Shown one piece after another: positions 14,651 through 21,700 of a stretch of 24,108 nt of DNA (position 1 is its first letter; every line of letters begins with the position of its first letter). The stretch comes from Proteobacteria bacterium CAG:495 (GTDB lineage: Bacteria; Pseudomonadota; Alphaproteobacteria; RF32; CAG-239): contig HF995320.1 of the NCBI GenBank assembly GCA_000432275.1, positions 11,158 to 35,265 of the forward strand. The letters run 5' to 3'. The notes beneath the pieces were generated by a model, which saw nothing but the letters and a program-made list of their open reading frames with translations, did no database searches and was not told the DNA's origin. A program made the position numbers and the translations under genes.

Positions 14651-15891
14651 TGGCAGGTTTGGTTCAGGACATAAAACTTCTCGGCGAAAACCTTCCCTGG
14701 CTCCGGCAATTGCGCCGGGACGGGTTGGCCGCTTTTGAAAAGCAGGGGATTCCTTCTGCCAAAACGGAAGCTTGGAAGTATACCAAGCCGCGTGATTTGA
14801 ATGCCGATGACTTTGAAATGAACGTTTCTTCGGAAATCGGGGATGACAAGTTTGAATTGCCGTTTGAGGCCTATCGGATTCACTTTAACAACGGTATTTT
14901 TGATCCGTCTCAAACCGAGCTTCCGCAAGGAGTTCAGGTTCTTCCGCTGATAGAGGCCGTATTGCTGCAAGGCGACGTCCGGGGATATCTCGGCCGGCTC
15001 GTCAAAATGGAGCGTCATCCTTTTGCCGCCTTGAATACCTGTTATCTGAACGAGGGCGTTTTTATCCGGGTCGAAAAGAACGTTTCCTTAAAAAAACCGC
15101 TGGTGTTGATAAACCATACGATGTCCGGCACCGCCAACCTTTTTTTCAATTTGCGCAATCTGCTGGTTTTGGAGGATGGGGCATCGGCCAAGTTTGTTGA
15201 GGTCTGGCACTACACCGGAGAGGTCAAATCCCGCTATTTTGCCAACGTGGTGAACGAAATGTTTATTGGCCGCCACGCCCGCCTTGAACATTATAAATAT
15301 CAAAATGAGGCTTTTAAAGCCAACCATGTGGCCTTAAATGTGGCTGAGGTTAAGGCTGGCGGCGAATATCATGCCTTTTGCCTGCAAAAGGGAGCCAACA
15401 TTGCCCGCAATGAAACGCGGGTGCTGCTGGCGGAAGAACAGTCCCGCGCAGAAGTAAACGCGGCCTATCGGATGAACGGGTGGGCAACTCTTGATACGAC
15501 GACTGATGTCGAACATCTGTCGCCCTGTACGTATTCCGAACAGCTGGTAAAAGGCGTTGTCGGCGGGGATGCCCGCGGCGTGTTTCAGGGGAAAATCAAT
15601 ATCGCGCCTGATTGTGTCAAAACAGAAGGCCGGCAGCTTCATAAGGCTTTGCTGCTCAGCGATACGGCTGAAATCGACGTTAAGCCCGAGCTTGAGATTT
15701 TTGCCGACGACGTCAAGTGTTCTCATGGTGCGGCCAGCGGCGAACTTGATGAAAATATGCTTTTTTATATGCAGTCCCGCGGTATCGGCCGCGAGGAGGC
15801 TAGAGCTATTCTCATTGCGGCATACCTTGATGACGTGATTAATAAAATTGCCGACGAAGACGTTCGGGGCTGGATAAGGTCGTTAGCCTGA
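14650..15891 (+). CDS. sufD: Fe-S scaffold component SufD
   Basis: A 413-residue product sharing the SufB/SufD beta-helix core. Evidence includes EAWKYTKPRDL near the N-terminus, LEHYKYQNEAF, QGKINIAPDCVKTEGRQLHK, and VKCSHGAASGELDENMLFYM. His359 in KCSHGA corresponds to E. coli SufD His360, needed for cluster assembly at the SufB-SufD interface. The closing SRGIGREEARAILIAAYL is the usual helix pair. Its start overlaps the sufC stop. The 90-base gap to sufS holds a possible internal promoter. Confidence 0.96.
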   Translation: MAGLVQDIKLLGENLPWLRQLRRDGLAAFEKQGIPSAKTEAWKYTKPRDLNADDFEMNVSSEIGDDKFELPFEAYRIHFNNGIFDPSQTELPQGVQVLPLIEAVLLQGDVRGYLGRLVKMERHPFAALNTCYLNEGVFIRVEKNVSLKKPLVLINHTMSGTANLFFNLRNLLVLEDGASAKFVEVWHYTGEVKSRYFANVVNEMFIGRHARLEHYKYQNEAFKANHVALNVAEVKAGGEYHAFCLQKGANIARNETRVLLAEEQSRAEVNAAYRMNGWATLDTTTDVEHLSPCTYSEQLVKGVVGGDARGVFQGKINIAPDCVKTEGRQLHKALLLSDTAEIDVKPELEIFADDVKCSHGAASGELDENMLFYMQSRGIGREEARAILIAAYLDDVINKIADEDVRGWIRSLA

Positions 15892-15909
15892 TTTATACCA
15901 AAGATAAAC

Positions 15910-15938
15910 TTGAATAGGAATGTTCCGGTTTATACATT
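15910..15938 (+). promoter_or_regulatory. possible internal promoter before sufS
   Basis: TTGAAT (15910-15915), 17-base spacer, TACATT (15933-15938). It would let sufS-sufT be transcribed apart from sufBCD. The spacer contains the small inverted repeat GGAA-TG-TTCC (15918-15927). Confidence 0.35.
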
Positions 15939-15981
15939 ATAAGCGGCAGATAAGGCAAAATGTTGAGGAAGAAGTGAAATC

Positions 15982-17196
15982 ATGTATAATGTGGAAGAAA
16001 TACGTAAAGATTTTCCGGTTTTAAATATGCTGGTGAATGGCAAGCCCAATACGTTTCTCGATTCCGGCGCCTCGGCACAAAAGCCGCAGGTTGTCATTGA
16101 CCGTATGGTTGATATTTATACCAGGGAATATTCCAACGTTCACCGCGGTTCTTACCTGCTGTCGGAGCAGATTACGTTCGAGTATGAAAAAGCCCGGCAG
16201 ACGGTTGCCAGATTTTTAAATGCCAAAAGCCCGCAGGAAATTGTTTTTACCCGTAATGCCACGGAGGCGATTAACCTTGTGGCGTCCAGCTGGGGACGTA
16301 AATTTTTAACCAAAATTGACGAGGTTCTGATTTCCGAAGCGGAACATCATGCAAATTTGGTGCCTTGGCAGATGCTTCGGGACGAAATCGGTTTTGTTCT
16401 TAAGATATTCAAAGTCAATGACGACGGTTCTTTTAACTGGGACGATTATTGCAACAATTTGAGCGGCAATACCAAACTAGTTGCGGTAACCGGAATGTCA
16501 AATGTTTTGGGAACCATCTTTCCTTTGCGGGAAATGATAGAGTCCGCACACCAGGTAGGGGCAAAGGTTTTGGTTGACGGATGTCAGGCGGTGGTTCATC
16601 AAAAGATGGACGTACAGGAGATTGACTGTGATTTTCTTGCTTTTTCCGGACACAAAACATATGGCCCGACAGGCATAGGGGTCCTGTACGGCAAAGCGGA
16701 AATTTTGGATGCAATGCCGCCTTACCAGTTTGGCGGCGATATGGTAAATGTCGTTACCTATCAGACAACCACGTTTGATGTCCCGCCGGCCCGTTTCGAG
16801 GCGGGAACGCCTGCGATTGTTCAGGCAATCGGTTTGGGAACCGCGCTGGAATATATGATGAATCTGGGAATGGACAATATAAAGGCGCATGAAGATGAAC
16901 TGGTCGATTATATGCACAGCCGCCTTCCGGAAATAAAAGGGCTGCACGAAATAGGAACGGCTCCCGGCAAGGGCGGGGTGTTTTCCTTTTATGTCGACGG
17001 AATTCATCCGCAGGATTTGGCCTTTATTCTGGATAAGGAGGGCGTTGCCGTCCGTGTCGGTCACCATTGTGCCGCGCCGCTGGTGCGCCGTATGGGGTAC
17101 GAGTCTGTTGCCAGGGCTTCTTTCGGCCTTTACACCAACTGCGCCGATATAGACCGTTTTATTGATGCGCTGCACAAAGCCCAAAGCTTTTTTTAA
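15982..17196 (+). CDS. sufS: cysteine desulfurase SufS
   Basis: A 404-residue PLP enzyme of the class V fold, group II (SufS) type. The pyridoxal lysine is Lys225 in AFSGHKTYGPTGIGVLYG. EAEHHANLVPWQ carries the ring-stacking His. The sulfur-carrying Cys363 is in RVGHHCAAP, the compact SufS-type active-site loop. SufS takes sulfur from L-cysteine as a persulfide and hands it to SufE, encoded here at 20083. The ribosome site GAGGAAGAAG is 7 bases before the ATG. Length is normal and all key residues are present. Confidence 0.97.
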   Translation: MYNVEEIRKDFPVLNMLVNGKPNTFLDSGASAQKPQVVIDRMVDIYTREYSNVHRGSYLLSEQITFEYEKARQTVARFLNAKSPQEIVFTRNATEAINLVASSWGRKFLTKIDEVLISEAEHHANLVPWQMLRDEIGFVLKIFKVNDDGSFNWDDYCNNLSGNTKLVAVTGMSNVLGTIFPLREMIESAHQVGAKVLVDGCQAVVHQKMDVQEIDCDFLAFSGHKTYGPTGIGVLYGKAEILDAMPPYQFGGDMVNVVTYQTTTFDVPPARFEAGTPAIVQAIGLGTALEYMMNLGMDNIKAHEDELVDYMHSRLPEIKGLHEIGTAPGKGGVFSFYVDGIHPQDLAFILDKEGVAVRVGHHCAAPLVRRMGYESVARASFGLYTNCADIDRFIDALHKAQSFF

Positions 17197-17260
17197 TTGA
17201 CAAGCGGCGGCTTCGGTTTTAAATCTGTTCTCCGGAGTAAACAGCTTAAAGGAAATTGCC

Positions 17261-17686
17261 ATGAGCGATGATGAAATTTTGACAGCCAACGAGGCTCAGC
17301 TGCTGGGAGCTATGGGACTGACCGAGCCGGTTCAGGATTATGTCGCTTATGCCGGTTCCCGGCTTGCCGACGGTACAACAAAATTTGCCTCCCGCGAAGA
17401 AATCATCGAAGCGCTCAAAACGGTTTCCGACCCTGAGATTATGATAAACATTTGGGATTTGGGGCTGGTTTATAAAATTTCTCAAAAGGAAAACGGCGAC
17501 GTTTATATTGAAATGACGGTAACCGCGCCGACATGTCCGGTGGCCGGAATCCTCCCGCAGCAGGCTGCCGATGCGGTGGCACGGCTTGACGGAGTCGGCG
17601 TCGTAGAGGTAAAAATCGTGTGGGAGCCGGCTTGGACTATCGAAAATCTGAGTGAAGAAGCTAAGGCGATGATTGAATTTTTCTAA
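17261..17686 (+). CDS. sufT: DUF59/MIP18-family Fe-S maturation factor SufT
   Basis: A 141-residue product. The start follows AAAGGA at 7 bases. Residues about 45-125 form the DUF59/MIP18 (PaaD-like) domain: ALKTVSDPEIMINIWDLGLVY, then MTVTAPTCPVAG with the invariant Cys92, then VVEVKIVWEPAWT. SufT proteins act in maturing or repairing Fe-S proteins, mostly under high Fe-S demand. The first 40 residues are extra, as in SufT-type rather than minimal DUF59 proteins. It is last in the suf operon, 64 bases after sufS, and is followed by a terminator-like hairpin. No sufA is seen. Confidence 0.9.
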   Translation: MSDDEILTANEAQLLGAMGLTEPVQDYVAYAGSRLADGTTKFASREEIIEALKTVSDPEIMINIWDLGLVYKISQKENGDVYIEMTVTAPTCPVAGILPQQAADAVARLDGVGVVEVKIVWEPAWTIENLSEEAKAMIEFF

Positions 17687-17704
17687 AAAAAATAAACAAA
17701 ATAT

Positions 17705-17733
17705 TTGACAAAAAACCTCTTCGGGGTTAAATT
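17705..17733 (+). promoter_or_regulatory. strong sigma-70-like promoter
   Basis: TTGACA (17705-17710), 17-base spacer, TAAATT (17728-17733). It drives the unknown gene at 17802 with a leader of about 60 bases. Confidence 0.55.
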
Positions 17734-17781
17734 ACTCTCTATCATAAAATATTATGTTAGCGAGTAATTTTTTTTATTTTT
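17730..17781 (+). terminator. suf-operon terminator overlapping the next promoter
   Basis: AATTACTC (17730-17737) / GAGTAATT (17762-17769) with an inner CATAA-AATA-TTATG stem (17743-17756), followed by an almost unbroken T run. Its left arm overlaps the -10 at 17728-17733, so only read-through suf transcripts carry the complete hairpin. Confidence 0.65.
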
Positions 17782-17801
17782 AATTAAAAACCCAATTAGT
17801 C

Positions 17802-18530
17802 ATGAAAGAAAATGTAATTCCTTTCGAAGTGCAGATTAACAAATTGTTTGCACGCAAAGATTTTCAAGAAAGCATCGAAAAAAACTATTTGCTGGACAAG
17901 CGCTTTCTCTTGGTCGGTTTGTATTCACACATTACCACCAGTGAAAATGAGGACGGCGACGTCTCCGGCTATAAGGTCTATGTGAATAATCTTGAAGATT
18001 TAGGAAATAATTGGTTTGTGGCCAATGGTGATCCTGAAAGCGGTTTTCACGAACTGCGCCGCCATCCCGAAGCTCATCGCTTCATTCTGACCAGAACTTA
18101 TTATCTGGTTAAAGATAAGGATGGCAAAGTGGTTCCCGAGTTCTTGTTTAACGACAAGGAGGCGCTCAACCAGAAGATAATGAAGTCTGTCTTGCGCGAA
18201 ATCGCCTGGAAAAAACATCTTCGTCCCGGAAATTTCCTTTCCCGCAAACAGATGCATATCAAAGGAGCTTTGTTTCCGGAAGCGGTGCTGGCTATGTCTG
18301 CGCTTGACGAAGATACCGGAATCAGATATTGGCTGGCTTCTTGTTTTGACAACGGAAGGCTGAGCGTGACTCCGGAAGATGAATGCGAAATTCTGAAGGA
18401 ATACGACAATGCTGAAACGGTGATGGATACGCCGTTCTCGCGTTATGTTGCTTCAGCGGCGGACGAAAACGGCCAAAACGTCGTTTGGAAAAGGGATGAA
18501 GTCGAAAACGACAGCTTCATTCTGAAATAG
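17802..18530 (+). CDS. uncharacterised 242-residue soluble protein
   Basis: I do not recognise a family. The frame is intact and has the same codon character as its neighbours. There is no signal peptide or membrane segment. Notable segments are LVGLYSHITTSENEDGDVSGYKVYVNN, which may be a beta sheet, RHPEAHRFILTRTYYLVKDKDGKVVPE, and MSALDEDTGIRYWLASCFDNGRLSVTP, with acidic loops throughout. No catalytic motif stands out. It has its own promoter and terminator. There is no Shine-Dalgarno. The ATG instead follows TTAATTAAAAACCCAAT by 5 bases, a leader nearly repeated before the gene at 23959. A cytoplasmic role is likely; function unknown. Confidence 0.7.
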   Translation: MKENVIPFEVQINKLFARKDFQESIEKNYLLDKRFLLVGLYSHITTSENEDGDVSGYKVYVNNLEDLGNNWFVANGDPESGFHELRRHPEAHRFILTRTYYLVKDKDGKVVPEFLFNDKEALNQKIMKSVLREIAWKKHLRPGNFLSRKQMHIKGALFPEAVLAMSALDEDTGIRYWLASCFDNGRLSVTPEDECEILKEYDNAETVMDTPFSRYVASAADENGQNVVWKRDEVENDSFILK

Positions 18531-18543
18531 CCGCTTAAATGAG

Positions 18544-18583
18544 AAAAAGCTGATTTGCCTTGGGCATTTCAGCTTTTTTTTTG
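18544..18583 (+). terminator. intrinsic terminator
   Basis: AAAAGCTGA (18545-18553) / TCAGCTTTT (18569-18577) with inner TGCC/GGCA (18556-18559/18563-18566), then T run. It ends the unknown gene at 17802-18530. Confidence 0.85.
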
Positions 18584-18607
18584 TTTTAAAATTCTGTCAG
18601 TTATATG

Positions 18608-18635
18608 TTGTCTTTTTATTTAAAAATGTTATAAG
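18608..18635 (+). promoter_or_regulatory. candidate promoter for GNAT-VanX pair
   Basis: TTGTCT (18608-18613), 16-base spacer, TATAAG (18630-18635), about 40 bases upstream of the GNAT start. Confidence 0.45.
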
Positions 18636-18675
18636 AAAAGTATTCGACAAAAAAACGTTTTTTAGGAACACTTTT

Positions 18676-19356
18676 ATGGCAAAAAAAATTAAAGCCCCGA
18701 TTATCACCTCCCGTCTGATTATAGACGAGTTCAAAACTTCTGATTATGCCAGACTTAAGGAAATTGCATTTAACATTAACCGTAATGCCGATTCGCATGC
18801 CGAAGAGGGCTATTGCCCCTTTTATACCTTTCAGGTTGACCGCGACACGCCGGATCGTGACAATGTCATTCGTCAAAAAGTGGCTGATTTTCTGATTAAG
18901 GCTGAACGCGAACGCAAGCAGGAACCCCGTTCGACTTATCGGATGGCCTTGCGTCTGCCCTCCGGTTACCTCATCGGCAACGCGACGGTGGATATGTTGC
19001 CTTTTGAAGAAAACGGAAAAAAGGTTTACGGAGATTTGGGATATTTCATTGATCCGGCATACGGCGAGCATGGCTTTGCAACCGAGGGCGTTCGCGGGTT
19101 GGTTCACCACTTTTTTAAAGAATATGACAAGCTGGACATCACCGCACATCCTGCCAACAAGTTTTCCCGCAAACTTATTGAGCGTATCGGCGGCAAACAG
19201 ACCGGATATAACGAAGCCTCTCATTACGGCCATGGCGAACCCCGAGCCGTATTTGAAGTTCATAAGGCAGATTTCTATCGCAGTTGTGCGTTCAATAAAC
19301 AAATGCCGAATTTGCTCACCGTCTTAATCAACCGTCGGAGTAAAATAACGGAGTAG
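18676..19356 (+). CDS. GNAT-family N-acetyltransferase (RimJ/RimL-like)
   Basis: A 226-residue product. AGGA precedes the ATG by about 9 bases. TSRLIIDEFKTSDYARLKEI is the opening typical of RimJ/RimL-type GNAT domains. YGDLGYFIDPAYGEHGFATEGVRGLVHHFF (residues 118-147) is the beta4-alpha3 acetyl-CoA binding region. ITAHPANKFSRKLIERIGGKQTG is the usual late NxxSxxllekiGF element. The acceptor could be a protein N-terminus or a small amine; it cannot be told. It ends 3 bases before the VanX-like gene, whose ribosome site overlaps this stop, so the two are coupled. Confidence 0.87.
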   Translation: MAKKIKAPIITSRLIIDEFKTSDYARLKEIAFNINRNADSHAEEGYCPFYTFQVDRDTPDRDNVIRQKVADFLIKAERERKQEPRSTYRMALRLPSGYLIGNATVDMLPFEENGKKVYGDLGYFIDPAYGEHGFATEGVRGLVHHFFKEYDKLDITAHPANKFSRKLIERIGGKQTGYNEASHYGHGEPRAVFEVHKADFYRSCAFNKQMPNLLTVLINRRSKITE

Positions 19357-19359
19357 CAT

Positions 19360-19992
19360 ATGTTTAGCGATGCAAACCTGCCGGAGCCGTTAGTTATCCG
19401 GGAAATTGAAAATCCGGTCAATCTGGTGGAAATCGGAGAAAAGGACAATATCGGGTTTAATCCGCGTTATACCTCGGTCAGGCTTTTGCGCGGCTATGTT
19501 TACGAACTTATAAAAAAGGCGCGCGAACATCTGCCCCCCAACTATAATTTCATTATTTATGAAGGATATCGTCCGCTGCGCAGCCAGATAGAGCTGTGGG
19601 AAAAAGTCGTTGCGCAGAAGTCGGCGGAATATCCGCATCTGGATGTTAACTCTGAGGAGTTTATTGCTCTCTGCGACGTTTTTGCCGCCAATCCTTATCG
19701 GCAGGGCAGCGGGCATCAGTCCGGAGCCGCGGTAGACATTTCGCTTGTCGACGATGCCGGCCGTGAATATGACATGGGCGGAGAAGTGCGCGGCTTTGGC
19801 GAAAATGCAGATTTTGATTATCCCGGCATAAGCGCGGAAGCACGGAAAAATCGCAACATTTTGCGTGCGGCGCTGGAGAAGGTCGGTATGGTCAATTATC
19901 CGGCCGAATGGTGGCACTACTCTTTCGGAGATCGTCTCTGGGCCCGCCTTACCGGTTCCAAGCTGGCCGTCTTTGCCAAGCTTGACCTGTAA
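19360..19992 (+). CDS. VanX/DdpX-like D-alanyl-D-alanine dipeptidase (M15D)
   Basis: A 210-residue product, close to VanX length. IIYEGYRPLRSQ contains Arg71, matching VanX Arg71, which stabilises the transition state. GHQSGAAVDISL supplies zinc ligands His119 and Asp126. PAEWWHYSFGD supplies catalytic Glu183 and zinc ligand His186. All catalytic residues of the D-Ala-D-Ala dipeptidase family are present. No signal peptide is visible, so cytoplasmic action is likely, as in VanX, or recycling/catabolism of wall dipeptide as proposed for DdpX. No vanHA or vanRS genes are nearby, so a wall-turnover role is more likely than glycopeptide resistance. It is coupled to the upstream GNAT gene. Confidence 0.9.
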   Translation: MFSDANLPEPLVIREIENPVNLVEIGEKDNIGFNPRYTSVRLLRGYVYELIKKAREHLPPNYNFIIYEGYRPLRSQIELWEKVVAQKSAEYPHLDVNSEEFIALCDVFAANPYRQGSGHQSGAAVDISLVDDAGREYDMGGEVRGFGENADFDYPGISAEARKNRNILRAALEKVGMVNYPAEWWHYSFGDRLWARLTGSKLAVFAKLDL

Positions 19993-20019
19993 TTTTTGCG
20001 CTTTATTCCAATCATAAAT

Positions 20020-20048
20020 TTGACAATTTCCCGCACTTGCGTTAGCTT
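20020..20048 (+). promoter_or_regulatory. candidate promoter of the sufE-sucCD-like-comF run
   Basis: TTGACA (20020-20025), 17-base spacer, TAGCTT (20043-20048), about 28 bases upstream of the sufE start. Confidence 0.55.
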
Positions 20049-20082
20049 ATCTTCAAGTTTGATATAAAAGAAGACAAAAGTG

Positions 20083-20481
20083 ATGAATATTGATGAATTG
20101 ATTGAAAATTTTGAGCTTCTCGACGATTGGGAAGACAAATACCGTTACATTATTGATTTGGGCAACGGACTGGAGCCGCTGGATGAGCAGTTTAAAACCG
20201 AGGAATGGAAAGTGCGCGGTTGCCAGTCTCAGGTTTGGCTGCTGCCGTCCCGGCAGGGGGATAAAATCCATTTCCGCGGGGACAGCGATGCCGTGATTGT
20301 CAAAGGGCTGATAGCGATTGTCCTGATGATTTATTCCGATAAATCCCCATCAGAGATTAAAGCGGTTGCAGTTGAAGATATTTTTGCTAAACTGGGATTA
20401 GGCGAGCATCTGAGCCCCAGCCGCCGAAACGGTTTGATTGCCATGACCGAAAAAATTAAATACTACGCCGGCATCCTCTGA
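20083..20481 (+). CDS. sufE: sulfur acceptor protein SufE
   Basis: A 132-residue product from ATG 20083; an in-frame GTG at 20080 directly precedes it. The ribosome site is weak (AAGAAG). The family motif VRGCQSQVWL holds the sulfur-accepting Cys47. LDDWEDKYRYIIDLG is the standard N-terminal helix, and LGLGEHLSPSRRNGL is the conserved C-terminal segment. SufE takes persulfide sulfur from SufS Cys363 and delivers it to SufB. It is separated from the main suf operon by three other genes. sucC-like follows 16 bases downstream, so sufE appears to lead a second operon. Confidence 0.95.
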   Translation: MNIDELIENFELLDDWEDKYRYIIDLGNGLEPLDEQFKTEEWKVRGCQSQVWLLPSRQGDKIHFRGDSDAVIVKGLIAIVLMIYSDKSPSEIKAVAVEDIFAKLGLGEHLSPSRRNGLIAMTEKIKYYAGIL

Positions 20482-20497
20482 TTTAAGGATTCGTTTT

Positions 20498-21700
20498 ATG
20501 AACATTCACGAGTACCAAGCCAAAAGAATTCTCAGCCGTTACGGTATAAATATTCCCAAAGGCGGCATCGCCTATACCCCTAACGAGGCCAAAAGGGTCG
20601 CTTTCCGCAGTTCCTTGCGCGGTCCGTGGATGCTCAAGGCGCAGATTCAGTCCGGTGCCCGCAACAAAGGTTATTTTCTGGAAAAAAAGGCCGGAAACCG
20701 CGGCGGCGTCCGGTTGGTTAAAAGCCGGCGGGATATCATCCATCAGGCTGAACAGATGCTGGGGTCCACCTTGGTTACGGTTCAGACCGGCCCCAAAGGC
20801 AAACTGGTCAGCCGTGTTTATGTTGAATCTTATGTTAAAGTAACGTCCATTTTTTATGCCGGACTGGCTGTTGACCGTCTGAATGCCGCTTTGACGCTGC
20901 TTATTGCGGAGATTAAAGACGAGGACATCTCTCAAATAGCGCTGAACGCTCCGGAAAAAATCTTGAAAATTCAGTTGGATTTGGAAGGGGACACCACGCC
21001 CGAGCAGGTTCACGCCGTTATGGATTTCTTAAAGCTGAAGCCCAAAAGCGCCAAAAGCCTTGAAGTTTTTATCAATGGCTTGCACCGTGCTTTTGTTGAT
21101 AACGATGCGACGATGATAGAGGTTAACCCCGCCGGTGTAATGAAAAACGGGGAAATAGTGGCCTTGGATGCCAAAATCTCTTTTGATGACAACGGATTAT
21201 ACCGGCATCAGGACATTTTGCGCCTTCACGACGATTATGAAGCCTCCGAGCGAGAGCTTCAGGCTGAAAAATACCGCTTTACCTACAGCGAGTTTGATGG
21301 TTCCGTCGGCTGTATCGTCAACGGCGACGGCATAGCTCTGGCCGCAATGGATTTATTGCGCAGCCGCAATGTCGGCACCGCGTGCTTTCTTAACGTTAAA
21401 GGCGGCGTCGATAAGGACAAGATTGCTTCGGGTATCAAAATCATTATGACCAATCCCCGGGTTGAAGGTATCTTGATTAACATTCTCGGTGGTTTTCTCC
21501 GTTGTAACTTAATTGCGGACGGAATCATCGCCGCCGCGTCGGAAGTCGGATTAAACGTACCGCTGGTAGTTCGTTTTGAAGGAACCAATAAAGATGAAGC
21601 CCGTGAAATTCTGGAGCATTCCAAGCTGCCGATTATTATGGCAGATACGATGGAGGATGCGGTCAATAAACTGGTAGCCGCTTTGGAGGAGAGTGACTGA
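20498..21700 (+). CDS. divergent succinyl-CoA synthetase beta-like subunit with altered ATP-grasp loop
   Basis: A 400-residue SucC homologue. AAGGA lies 8 bases before the ATG. It opens MNIHEYQAKRILSRYGINIP, and the C-terminal CoA-ligase domain is recognisable (GCIVNGDGIALAAMDLL, GLNVPLVVRFEGTN). Metal-site positions are kept (Asn210 in IEVNP, Asp224 in ALDAK), as is the ATP Lys47. The nucleotide loop GGRGKAGG of E. coli SucC (residues 52-59) reads GARNKG at 53-58, followed by about nine extra residues. The ASTEGG segment is lost (LLIAEIKDEDI), and DVGGGA reads NVKGGVD. It is paired with a SucD homologue that also lacks catalytic residues, so normal ADP/GDP-forming succinyl-CoA synthesis is unlikely. 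The sucC symbol is withheld for that reason. Confidence 0.85.
   Translation: MNIHEYQAKRILSRYGINIPKGGIAYTPNEAKRVAFRSSLRGPWMLKAQIQSGARNKGYFLEKKAGNRGGVRLVKSRRDIIHQAEQMLGSTLVTVQTGPKGKLVSRVYVESYVKVTSIFYAGLAVDRLNAALTLLIAEIKDEDISQIALNAPEKILKIQLDLEGDTTPEQVHAVMDFLKLKPKSAKSLEVFINGLHRAFVDNDATMIEVNPAGVMKNGEIVALDAKISFDDNGLYRHQDILRLHDDYEASERELQAEKYRFTYSEFDGSVGCIVNGDGIALAAMDLLRSRNVGTACFLNVKGGVDKDKIASGIKIIMTNPRVEGILINILGGFLRCNLIADGIIAAASEVGLNVPLVVRFEGTNKDEAREILEHSKLPIIMADTMEDAVNKLVAALEESD

Noticed and set aside
19360..19992. Glycopeptide-resistance gene (vanX)
   Set aside because: The enzyme family fits, but vanH, vanA/B and vanRS are absent, and outer membranes already exclude glycopeptides; a wall-turnover role is more likely.
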